Source: JAGQVA01 sp041391725 (lineage in GTDB: Bacteria > Bacteroidota > Bacteroidia > J057). Taken from it: a stretch of DNA of 64,000 nucleotides. Under the pieces are notes generated by a model. It did not search any database. It saw only the letters and a list, made by a program, of their open reading frames with translations, and had not been told where the DNA came from. Shown here piece by piece: positions 50,760 to 59,054 of the stretch (position 1 is the stretch's first letter; each line of letters begins with the position of its first letter). Where the stretch lies: NCBI GenBank assembly GCA_041391725.1, contig JAWKNL010000031.1, positions 3,048 to 67,047 on the forward strand. The letters run 5' to 3'. The translations under genes and the position numbers were made by a program.

Positions 50760-51476
50760 ATGACGGTCGATATCCTCAATCATAAGATTCCCTGCAAGCT
50801 TGAAAAATCATCGGGCAAAAGCATTAGCCTGCGCTTTAGCACCGAAACCCCCTGCCTGCTTATCCGTACCCCTTCGGGCACCATGACCGATCAGGCCCGT
50901 GCGTTTATTGAGAAAAAAGGGAAGTGGATTTTACGCAACTTTCAAAAGCTCAACAGCCAGTTCAACCAAAAGGAAATTTTCCTCAAAGACCTCGAAAATG
51001 ACCGGGTTTTATTCCGGGGCAATCCGGTTTCCGTTGTTTATGCCGAAGGGAATAAACGATGGGTCAAAATGCGCGATGAAAAAATCGATATAACCATTAC
51101 CCCAAAAGATCGCCAGGTTCCCAAAAAGCTGATCGCCGGCGCAGCACTGAAAGTTCTCGCCCAACAACAGCTTCACCTCCGCACACTCGAACTTGCCAGG
51201 GCCACAGGGGTGTCCTGCAATAAAATTACCATCAAAGATGTCAGATCCAAATGGGGCAGTTGTAGCGGAAATAAAAACATCAACCTCAACTGGTATCTTA
51301 TTCTTTTACCCCAGCCACTCATAGATTACGTTATTATTCACGAACTTATGCACCTGCGGGAGTTGAATCACAGCGACCGGTTCTGGGCCCTGGTGGAAAA
51401 GTACTGCCCTCAATACAAATCCCGGGAAGAACAACTTCAGAGTATGTCCTGGGTGATCGGAATATTTAATGAATAG
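50760..51476 (+). CDS. YgjP-like (M48-related) metallopeptidase
   Basis: 238 residues from ATG 50760. The C-terminal half has the zinc motif DYVIIHELMHLRELNHSDRFW (HExxH plus downstream His), preceded by VRSKWGSCSGNKNINLNW, the signature of the YgjP/DUF45 family. These cytosolic proteins are predicted metal-dependent peptidases, often near repair or restriction genes; here the neighbours are housekeeping. It precedes the pseudouridine synthase gene by 18 bp. Confidence 0.87.
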   Translation: MTVDILNHKIPCKLEKSSGKSISLRFSTETPCLLIRTPSGTMTDQARAFIEKKGKWILRNFQKLNSQFNQKEIFLKDLENDRVLFRGNPVSVVYAEGNKRWVKMRDEKIDITITPKDRQVPKKLIAGAALKVLAQQQLHLRTLELARATGVSCNKITIKDVRSKWGSCSGNKNINLNWYLILLPQPLIDYVIIHELMHLRELNHSDRFWALVEKYCPQYKSREEQLQSMSWVIGIFNE

Positions 51477-51494
51477 CAGGAGAAGGAAAAGATT

Positions 51495-52229
51495 ATGGAA
51501 ATTCAGAAAAAACGCGCCTACGTCAGATTTCAGGATATTATCCTTTTTGAAGATGAACATATCCTGGTGGTAAATAAGCCGCTTCATATCGCCAGTCTCG
51601 AAGATAAAAGCAACCAGAACCTCAGCCAGATGGCAAAAGAATATGGTGAAGATATTCACCTCTGCCACCGACTGGACAAAAATACCTCGGGTGTCCTCCT
51701 CCTGGCCAAAGGCCCCGAAAACTACCGAACTCTTGCCTTGCAGTTTCAAAAAAGGCAGGTGAAAAAAATTTACCATACCCTGGTCCACGGTATCTTTCAG
51801 TTTGAAAACCGTGAAATCGATCTCTCCCTCCACATTTCCACCAATAAAAAGGTGACGATCAGTAAACATTCCGGCAAAAAGGCCCTTACCATTGTCAATA
51901 CTGAGCGCCATTTCAAAAGTTTTACCCTTCTCCACTGCGAACCTGTAACCGGTCGCATGCACCAGATCAGGGCTCACCTCGCTGCTATCGGATGCCCGAT
52001 TGTGGGTGATACGCTGTACGGAGGTAAAGATATCCTTCTCTCCGACATCAAACGAAAATACGTTGCCAGCGGAAGAAAGGACGAACAGCCGATCAATCAC
52101 GGTTACCTGCTCCATGCACATACCCTTCGGTTTACACATCCGGTCTCAGGAGAGGAATTGTCATTTTCAGCCCCCTACCCCAAAAATTTTGAGGTTTGTT
52201 TGAGTGTTTTGGGTAAATACAATTCCTGA
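51495..52229 (+). CDS. RluA-family pseudouridine synthase
   Basis: 244 residues. The catalytic motif HRLDKNTSGVLLLAK contains the aspartate nucleophile (~Asp60). Flanking motifs are ILVVNKPLHIAS and VTGRMHQIRAHLAAIGCPIVGDTLYGG. There is no S4 domain, so it resembles RluA/TruC-type rather than RluC/D enzymes. Its RNA target is not predictable. Confidence 0.9.
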   Translation: MEIQKKRAYVRFQDIILFEDEHILVVNKPLHIASLEDKSNQNLSQMAKEYGEDIHLCHRLDKNTSGVLLLAKGPENYRTLALQFQKRQVKKIYHTLVHGIFQFENREIDLSLHISTNKKVTISKHSGKKALTIVNTERHFKSFTLLHCEPVTGRMHQIRAHLAAIGCPIVGDTLYGGKDILLSDIKRKYVASGRKDEQPINHGYLLHAHTLRFTHPVSGEELSFSAPYPKNFEVCLSVLGKYNS

Positions 52230-52234
52230 AGTAC

Positions 52235-54289
52235 CTACTCCTGATTCAATTTTTTTACCATAGTAAGAATCGTCGCAATGGCTACAGTTTCTCCGGTTTC
52301 GTCATACACGTCCACCAGAAACTTGACAATTCCTTTGGCAATATCTTCGGGCGTCCTTTTTTCCTGATCAACTTTCTCCTTCACCGTACACTTCACCCCA
52401 ATGGTCATTCCGGGGTAAACGGGTTTGGTAAAACGACATTCCTCCAGTCCGTAATTGAGCAGTACCGGTCCTTTTTTCGGATCGACAAACAACCCCGCAG
52501 CCTTCGACAATACAAAATATCCGTGCGCCACTCTCCCTGTAAAAATGGTTCCCTCCAGTGAGGTCACATCCATATGGGCGTAAAAATTGTCGCCGGTAAG
52601 GTTGGCGAAGTTGACAATATCGGTTTCGGTTACGGTGTGTTTATGGGTAATGACCGTCTCCCCGACCTGGAGTTCTTCAAAATGTTTCCGGAACGGATGT
52701 ACCGGAGTCTCGATCAATTTTGCGCCCTGCTGAAACTGGTTGGTAACCGCTGTAATTGTTGTAGGCGTTCCCTGAATGGCACATCGCTGAAGGTAGTGTT
52801 TTACCCCGCGCACACCGCCCATTTCCTCTCCTCCTCCTGCCCTTCCCGGACCACCGTGAACCAGCAGCGGCATAGGCGATCCATGGCCCGTGCTTTCCTT
52901 TGCACTTTCCCGGTTCAGCACCAGTATCCGGCCATGGTGTGAAGCTGCGCCCAGCACATAGTCACGGGCAAGGGTTTCGTCAAAAGTCGCGATGGTGCTT
53001 ACCAGCGATCCTTTTCCCAGGTGGGTGAGTTCGATGGCCTCGTCTATGGTTTTGTAGGGCATAATCGTACTTACCGGACCAAAGGCTTCGATTTCGTGAG
53101 CGCCGATATTTTCAAAGGGCCGGTCATTGCGCAGAAGAACGGGAGCAAAAAAAGCACCTTTCTCTCTGTCTGCACCGATCACTTCGAATGTATGATTTAA
53201 TCCGCCAAACACAACCTCGCACTCAGCGGCAAGTTCGCCTACCCTTCTTTTTACTTCATCAACCTGTTCTCTGCTTACGAGTGACCCCATACGTACCGAT
53301 TCATCGCCGGGGTTCCCAATCGTAGTTTTCGCCAGTTGCCGGGAAATGGCGATTTGCACATCTTCTACCAAATTTTCAGGTACGATAATCCGGCGGATGG
53401 CGGTACAACGCTGGCCGCACTTCAGCGTCATTTCTCTTCGCACTTCCTTCACAAACAGGTCAAACTCTTCTGTTCCGGGGACTGCATCCGGCCCAAGTAC
53501 GGCGGCGTTCAGTGAATCTGCTTCCATAGTAAAAGGCACCGCGTGATTGACAATCGAAGGATGGCCTTTGAGCATTCGCCCGGTAGAAGCCGAACCGGTA
53601 AATGTAACCACATCCTGAGAGGTAAGAGGTTCGAGAATACCCTCTCCCGGGCCACATACAAGCTGGATTGCGCCTTCGGGGAGAATGCCGGAGGCAATCA
53701 TATCCCGTACAAATACCTGTGTGAGGAAAGAACTGGGTTCGGCAGCTTTTACGATCGCCGGCATACCTGCCAGCCAGTTGACCGCACATTTTTCCAACAT
53801 CCCCCAAATCGGAAAATTAAATGCATTGATATGAACAGCGACACCCCGCCTCGGCACCATAATGTGGTGGCCGATAAAGGTTCCTTCTTTCGACAGACGG
53901 ACCGGCTCCCCGTCCACATGGTAGGTTTCATTGGGAAATTTTCGCCTCAGGCTGGCATAGGCAAACAGGGTTCCGATCCCTCCTTCAATATCCACCCAAC
54001 TGTCGCTTTTGGTTGCGCCGGTCTGGTAGCTTACGGGATAATAATTTTTTCGCCTTTCGTGCATATAAAGCGCCAGCGACTTGAGCATAAGTCCGCGTTG
54101 CTGGAAAGTCATTTTCCGCAAATGGGTATTACCCACACGGCGGGCATAGTCCATCATTTCGGAGAAATCAAGCCCTTCACTCCCACAGGTAGAAATCAGT
54201 TCGCCGGTAACGGCGTTGTACTGCGGGATTCCGGCACCTTCATGGGGCGTCCATTGGCCGAGGGCAAAATTGGCGAGTTTTGTAGTCAT
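52235..54289 (-). CDS. paaZ: Bifunctional oxepin-CoA hydrolase / aldehyde dehydrogenase PaaZ
   Basis: 684 residues, matching PaaZ. The N-terminal aldehyde dehydrogenase (~1-520) has FTGSASTGRML and the catalytic Cys in LKCGQRCTAIRRI. The C-terminal MaoC-like hydratase (~545-680) has FANLTGDNFYAHMD and GRVAHGYFVLS. It opens the oxepin-CoA ring and oxidises the resulting aldehyde in phenylacetate catabolism. It is the last gene of a four-gene leftward operon, 25 bp after the thiolase. The ring epoxidase (paaABCDE) and ligase (paaK) are not in this window. Confidence 0.93.
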   Translation of the reverse strand: MTTKLANFALGQWTPHEGAGIPQYNAVTGELISTCGSEGLDFSEMMDYARRVGNTHLRKMTFQQRGLMLKSLALYMHERRKNYYPVSYQTGATKSDSWVDIEGGIGTLFAYASLRRKFPNETYHVDGEPVRLSKEGTFIGHHIMVPRRGVAVHINAFNFPIWGMLEKCAVNWLAGMPAIVKAAEPSSFLTQVFVRDMIASGILPEGAIQLVCGPGEGILEPLTSQDVVTFTGSASTGRMLKGHPSIVNHAVPFTMEADSLNAAVLGPDAVPGTEEFDLFVKEVRREMTLKCGQRCTAIRRIIVPENLVEDVQIAISRQLAKTTIGNPGDESVRMGSLVSREQVDEVKRRVGELAAECEVVFGGLNHTFEVIGADREKGAFFAPVLLRNDRPFENIGAHEIEAFGPVSTIMPYKTIDEAIELTHLGKGSLVSTIATFDETLARDYVLGAASHHGRILVLNRESAKESTGHGSPMPLLVHGGPGRAGGGEEMGGVRGVKHYLQRCAIQGTPTTITAVTNQFQQGAKLIETPVHPFRKHFEELQVGETVITHKHTVTETDIVNFANLTGDNFYAHMDVTSLEGTIFTGRVAHGYFVLSKAAGLFVDPKKGPVLLNYGLEECRFTKPVYPGMTIGVKCTVKEKVDQEKRTPEDIAKGIVKFLVDVYDETGETVAIATILTMVKKLNQE

Positions 54290-54314
54290 AACCGGTTTCG
54301 TACTTAAAAGATTT

Positions 54315-55526
54315 TCAGGCTTTCTCCAGAATTACTGCATACCCCTGTCCTACACCAATACACATCGTGACAAGCGCATATTTTTTATTCTGATGGTGTA
54401 GTTCTTTTGCGGCAGTATAGACAATACGGGTTCCGCTCATGCCCAGGGGATGGCCCAGGGCAATGGCACCGCCATTGGGGTTGATACGCGGGTCGTCATC
54501 CGCGAGTGCCCATGCTCTGACACAGGCGAGTACCTGCACGGCAAACGCCTCATTGATTTCGATAATATCCATGTCAGCCACGCTCAGACCTGCTTTTTCC
54601 AGCGCACGGCGGGAAGCCTCGACGGGGCCAATGCCCATGATCCGGGGTTCTGTACCTGTGACTGCAGATGCGACGATACGAGCAAGGGGGCGGAGGGAGT
54701 AGCGGGAGCAGGCGTCGCCGGAGGCGACGATGACCGCGGCGGCGCCGTCATTGAGGCCGGAGGCGTTGCCTGCGGTAACCGACCCGCCGGTGTCAAAGGC
54801 GGGCCGCAGTTTTGCCAGCACCTCCGGTGTGGTATCGGGTTTGATAAATTCGTCATCACTGACAACCAGGGCGGGTTGTTTCCTTCGCAGAATTTCGACA
54901 GGAACGATTTCCTCTGCCAGCCTTCCCGCCCGGAGGGCGCGGGTCGCTTTCATCTGCGACTGCCAGGCAAATTTATCCTGATCTTCGCGGCTGATGCCGT
55001 ATTTCCGGACAAGGTTTTCAGCTGTTTGTCCCATGCTGTCGGTTCCGTACATTTCCTCCATGAGCGGGTTTACAAACCGCCACCCAAAGCTGGAGTCGTA
55101 CATCTGCGCATCCTGCCCGAAGGCAGATGATGTCTTGGAAATCACCCAGGGGCCGCGGGTCATACTCTCAACGCCTCCGCACAAAAACAGATCACCGTCT
55201 CCTGATTTAATCGCCCGACTTCCGTGTACGATGGCCGACATCCCGGAAGCGCAAAGCCGGTTGACCGTCTCTCCCGGCACTGAGACAGGAAGACCAGCCA
55301 GCAGCAGGCTCATGCGCGCCACGTTGCGGTTGTCTTCTCCGGCCTGGTTGGCGCAGCCAAGTATCACATCATCCCAGGCTTCGGAGGGAATCTGCGGGTT
55401 GCGGCGCAAAAGTTCTTTCAGGGGAATAGCCGCCAGATCATCGGTGCGAATCTGGGACAGGCTGCCTTTGAAATTTCCGATTGGGGTACGGACTCCGTCC
55501 GTGATATAAGCTTCTTTTATCATCAT
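54315..55526 (-). CDS. paaJ: Acetyl-CoA acyltransferase (3-oxoadipyl-CoA thiolase, PaaJ/PcaF type)
   Basis: 403 residues from the tandem ATG at 55526/55523, 2 bp after the paaH stop; an in-frame leader upstream overlaps paaH and is not used. Thiolase motifs: VNRLCASGMSAIVHGSRAI (nucleophile Cys ~90), NEAFAVQVLA, NPNGGAIALGHPLGMSG (His) and TMCIGVGQG (second Cys). The operon context indicates cleavage of 3-oxoadipyl-CoA and dehydroadipyl-CoA intermediates. Confidence 0.92.
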   Translation of the reverse strand: MMIKEAYITDGVRTPIGNFKGSLSQIRTDDLAAIPLKELLRRNPQIPSEAWDDVILGCANQAGEDNRNVARMSLLLAGLPVSVPGETVNRLCASGMSAIVHGSRAIKSGDGDLFLCGGVESMTRGPWVISKTSSAFGQDAQMYDSSFGWRFVNPLMEEMYGTDSMGQTAENLVRKYGISREDQDKFAWQSQMKATRALRAGRLAEEIVPVEILRRKQPALVVSDDEFIKPDTTPEVLAKLRPAFDTGGSVTAGNASGLNDGAAAVIVASGDACSRYSLRPLARIVASAVTGTEPRIMGIGPVEASRRALEKAGLSVADMDIIEINEAFAVQVLACVRAWALADDDPRINPNGGAIALGHPLGMSGTRIVYTAAKELHHQNKKYALVTMCIGVGQGYAVILEKA

Positions 55527-55528
55527 TT

Positions 55529-56683
55529 TCAGTAAAAAGTGATACCTTCTGCCGCCATCCGGCGAAGGAGCGGACTGCATCGGTAACGCATATCGTGGTA
55601 TTCATCAAACAATTGGTCCATCTTTGCCACACATTGAGCGATGCCGGTTTCATCAGCCCAGCGCAAAAGTCCTTTGGGATAATTGACCCCGAGGGTCATC
55701 GCCTTGTCGAGGTCGTCGCGGCTCGCGACGCCGAGGAAAAGCGCATCCACCGCCTCGTTGATCAGCATGGCAATGATGCGGGAGGATATTTTTTCCAGAA
55801 GTGCAGGATCGGTTTCAGGCGCTGCCGGCTCGGCGCCTTCATGGTAATGAAAAAATCCTCTGCCGGTTTTTCGTCCGAGATAACCCGCCTCAACCAGACG
55901 CTTTTGCGCAAAAGAGGGGCGGTATCGGGGGTCAAAATAAAAAGCGGTAAATACAGATTCAGTTACAGCATAATTTACATCATGCCCGATATAATCCATT
56001 AGTGCAAAAGGCCCCATCCGGAACCCCCCTTTTTCGGTCATGGCAAGATCAATGGTAGCGGGAGAAGCGAGTCCTTCCTCATACATTTTCAGCGCTTCGC
56101 CATAGAAGGGCCGCGCCACGCGGTTGACAATAAACCCGGGCGTATCTTTGGCCACAACCGCCGATTTTCCCCAGTTTTCCAGCATCTGGCAGGCATTTTC
56201 GACGACAGAAGGAATGGTCTGTATAGCAGGAACCACCTCCACCAGACGCATGAGGGGAGCCGGATTAAAAAAGTGAATCCCAAGGACTCTTTCGGGCTGG
56301 CGGCAGGCAGCAGCAATAGCTGACACGGAAAGCGAAGAAGTATTGGTTGCCAGCACACATTGCGTACTGACGACGGATTCCAGTTGGGAAAAGACCGTTT
56401 TTTTTACTTCCAGATTTTCGACAATCGCCTCAATGACATAATCGCAGGTTGCGAGTTGGTCCATATCTGCGACGTAAATCATCCGCCCCAGAATCTCATT
56501 GGCAGTATGTGCGGAGATTTTGCCTTTCTGAATCAGGCTGTTCATAATTTTCCTGATAGCCGAATCGCAGTTTACCAGTGCCTGGTCGTATTGATCATAC
56601 ACCCTGACATTTGCTCCTGCAGTAGCTGCGACCTGGGCTATTCCGCCGCCCATCGCTCCTGCGCCGATAATTCCGATGGTCAT
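55529..56683 (-). CDS. paaH: 3-hydroxyacyl-CoA dehydrogenase (PaaH type)
   Basis: 384 residues from ATG 56683 (MTIGIIGAGAMGGGIAQ, NAD-binding). Unlike the fadJ product in this window it keeps the catalytic motif GIHFFNPAPLMRLVEVV with His, and KDTPGFIVNRV. A second C-terminal dehydrogenase-type helical domain carries MTLGVNYPKGLLRWADE. It oxidises 3-hydroxyadipyl-CoA in the phenylacetate pathway. It lies 19 bp after paaG and 2 bp before the thiolase. Confidence 0.92.
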   Translation of the reverse strand: MTIGIIGAGAMGGGIAQVAATAGANVRVYDQYDQALVNCDSAIRKIMNSLIQKGKISAHTANEILGRMIYVADMDQLATCDYVIEAIVENLEVKKTVFSQLESVVSTQCVLATNTSSLSVSAIAAACRQPERVLGIHFFNPAPLMRLVEVVPAIQTIPSVVENACQMLENWGKSAVVAKDTPGFIVNRVARPFYGEALKMYEEGLASPATIDLAMTEKGGFRMGPFALMDYIGHDVNYAVTESVFTAFYFDPRYRPSFAQKRLVEAGYLGRKTGRGFFHYHEGAEPAAPETDPALLEKISSRIIAMLINEAVDALFLGVASRDDLDKAMTLGVNYPKGLLRWADETGIAQCVAKMDQLFDEYHDMRYRCSPLLRRMAAEGITFY

Positions 56684-56702
56684 AAGCAGAGAGAGTTTAT
56701 TT

Positions 56703-57476
56703 TCAGGTAAACTGAGGATTTCTTTTTTCAATGAACGCAGCCACTCCTTCCCTGTAGTCGCTGGTTTCACCTGCCTTTATCTGAAGTTTTTCTTCAAAAT
56801 CGAGCTGTTCATTGAGCGAATTATTCAGCGATTTATTAAAGGCGCGTTTGGTAAGCCAAAGCCCCTTGGTAGGCATCACCGCAAGCGTATGGGCGATATG
56901 CCAGATAAACTGTTCAAACTCATGGTCGGGTATGGCGCGGTAGATCATGCCCATCTGCTCGGCGTCGCGGGCATAGATTTTATCTCCCAGCATGGCGATG
57001 GCCAGCGCTTTCTGAAAACCGATAAGGCGGGGAAGGAAAAAAGTACCGCCGCTGTCGGGGATTAGTCCGATTTTGCTGAAAGCCTGAATAAATGCAGCGC
57101 TTTCAGTGGCGATGACGATATCGCAGGCAAGCGCAATATTGGCACCGGCGCCGGCGGCCACGCCATTGACAGCCGCAATTACCGGCAACTTCAGCTCTCT
57201 GATGCGGCGGATAATCGGATTAAAATGTTCGTGAAGTATGACCTGAAACCCGGGGTTTTCATCCGGATCGGTAACTTCCCTGAGATCCTGGCCCGCACAA
57301 AAGGCCTTTCCGTTTCCGGTAATCATGACTGCGCGGATATGGTCGTCGGCGGCGCATTCGTCGAGGCGATCCTGAAGCGTAAGCGCCATTTCGCGGTTGA
57401 AGCTGTTGAAAACCTCGGGGCGGTTGAGGGTAATTTTCCCTATACCTTCTATTTTATCTAAAAGGACAAAAGACAT
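56703..57476 (-). CDS. paaG: Enoyl-CoA hydratase/isomerase (PaaG type)
   Basis: 257 residues from ATG 57476 (MSFVLLDKIEGIGKITLNRP). The crotonase core has GKAFCAGQDLREV, AVNGVAAGAGANIALACDIV and FSKIGLIPDSGGTFFLPRLI; the Asp in place of one catalytic glutamate (IPDSGG) is the PaaG pattern. It isomerises the ring-1,2-epoxide to oxepin-CoA. It is the first gene of the leftward operon, divergent from an aldehyde dehydrogenase gene with 134 bp between. Confidence 0.88.
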   Translation of the reverse strand: MSFVLLDKIEGIGKITLNRPEVFNSFNREMALTLQDRLDECAADDHIRAVMITGNGKAFCAGQDLREVTDPDENPGFQVILHEHFNPIIRRIRELKLPVIAAVNGVAAGAGANIALACDIVIATESAAFIQAFSKIGLIPDSGGTFFLPRLIGFQKALAIAMLGDKIYARDAEQMGMIYRAIPDHEFEQFIWHIAHTLAVMPTKGLWLTKRAFNKSLNNSLNEQLDFEEKLQIKAGETSDYREGVAAFIEKRNPQFT

Positions 57477-57610
57477 AAAGGCAGGTATTTGATTGACCCT
57501 GCAAGTTACGGATCGCAGAGCGGAAAATGAAGTGCCCGGAAGAATATTTCCCACACGTCCTGCGGATTTGTTATTTTTACCTGTATCCTTTTTCCCTGAA
57601 ATTTTTTACC

Positions 57611-59023
57611 ATGCAGGCACCACAAAATCAAAACACAGATAACCCCGGCATTTATACAGAAATATATCGCCGGCACCGGGATTTTTATGAGTCCGGAAAA
57701 ACGCAGGACCATCACTTCAGGGCTTCACAGTTGAAGCTGCTGCGCAAAGTCATCAAAACGCACGAACGGGAAATCCTGGGTGCACTGCATGCCGACCTTC
57801 GGAAACCTGAGTTTGAAGCATTTACCAGTGAAATAGGGCTGGTATATGATGAAATCGCCTTTGCTCTCGATCACCTAAAGGCATGGATGAAACCGCAGAA
57901 AATCACTACACCTGCGGTTCTCTTTCCCACAACCAGCCGCATTATTCCCGGATCCAAAGGTACAGTGCTGATCATTGCCCCGTGGAATTACCCTGTCATG
58001 CTGCTGCTTTCTCCGCTTGTGGGCGCGATAGCTGCGGGCAATACGGTTTTCCTCAAACCATCCGAACTGGCGCCCCATTGTGCGGCGCTGATGGAAACCC
58101 TGTTTGCAGAAAACTTTGACCCCGGCTATATATCCGTTGTCAATGGGGACGGGGCGAAAGTGGTAAGCGAAATGATGGATGCCATTACCTTTGACCATAT
58201 TTTTTTCACCGGAGGCACATCTGTAGGGAAAATCATTGCGCAAAAAGCTGCAAAGACCCTTACCCCTGTTACACTCGAACTTGGCGGCAAAAGCCCTGCT
58301 GTAGTGGAAGCGGATGCAGACATTACGCTTGCAGCCAAACATATTGCCTGGGGAAGGTTTTTTAACGCCGGGCAGAGTTGTGTTTCGCCCGATTATGTAC
58401 TTGTACACCGATCCCAAAAACAAAAATTCACGGACAAAATCTGCCATTTTATCCGTGAGTTCTGGGGCGAAAATCCACAGGAGAGTGAAAGTTATGGAAG
58501 GATCATCAACCACCGGCGATTTGATGTGCTGAATGATTTTCTGAAGGACGGAAACATCATTGCCGGAGGCCAGACCGACCGTGAAGACCTGTATATTGCC
58601 CCTACTGTTGTCGATCATCCGTCGATGGAGAGCCGCCTGATGAAGGAGGAAATATTCGGCCCTATTTTGCCAGTGATACCCTTTTCAGACAGAGCGGAAG
58701 CAGTTTCAATTATCCATCGGAATCCTCAGCCGCTGGCCTTTTATCTGTTTACCCAAAGCGACCAGACTTCTGATGAATATATCCGGAGAATCGACTTTGG
58801 GGGAGGATGTATCAACAATACCATGATCCACCTGGCGAGCCCGCATCTTCCTTTTGGAGGTGTCGGTAGCAGCGGTATGGGTAGTTATCACGGCGAACAG
58901 TCTTTCCGCACCTTCTCCCATTATAAAAGTGTGATGAAAACCCGCGCCTTTTACGACAACCCGCTGCGGTATCCGCCTTACAACAACCGAAAGACAGACA
59001 TCGCCCAGTGGGTGTTTGACTGA
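57611..59023 (+). CDS. Aldehyde dehydrogenase, class 3 type
   Basis: 470 residues from ATG 57611; an in-frame upstream start would overlap the paaG control region. Catalytic Glu in VTLELGGKSPAVV (~222) and Cys in FNAGQSCVSPDYVLV (~258) are present, with LIIAPWNYPVMLLLSPLVGA for NAD binding. The compact length and closing LPFGGVGSSGMGSYHGEQSF fit ALDH3-like fatty or aromatic aldehyde dehydrogenases. Its position next to the paa operon suggests aromatic or fatty aldehydes. Confidence 0.92.
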   Translation: MQAPQNQNTDNPGIYTEIYRRHRDFYESGKTQDHHFRASQLKLLRKVIKTHEREILGALHADLRKPEFEAFTSEIGLVYDEIAFALDHLKAWMKPQKITTPAVLFPTTSRIIPGSKGTVLIIAPWNYPVMLLLSPLVGAIAAGNTVFLKPSELAPHCAALMETLFAENFDPGYISVVNGDGAKVVSEMMDAITFDHIFFTGGTSVGKIIAQKAAKTLTPVTLELGGKSPAVVEADADITLAAKHIAWGRFFNAGQSCVSPDYVLVHRSQKQKFTDKICHFIREFWGENPQESESYGRIINHRRFDVLNDFLKDGNIIAGGQTDREDLYIAPTVVDHPSMESRLMKEEIFGPILPVIPFSDRAEAVSIIHRNPQPLAFYLFTQSDQTSDEYIRRIDFGGGCINNTMIHLASPHLPFGGVGSSGMGSYHGEQSFRTFSHYKSVMKTRAFYDNPLRYPPYNNRKTDIAQWVFD

Positions 59024-59054
59024 ATCAGAAATTAAGGAAAACCTATTTTCAAAA

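Noticed and set aside
51306..52139. 277-codon ORF opposite the pseudouridine synthase and ygjP-like genes
   Set aside because: It spans two well-supported genes on the other strand and has no family features.
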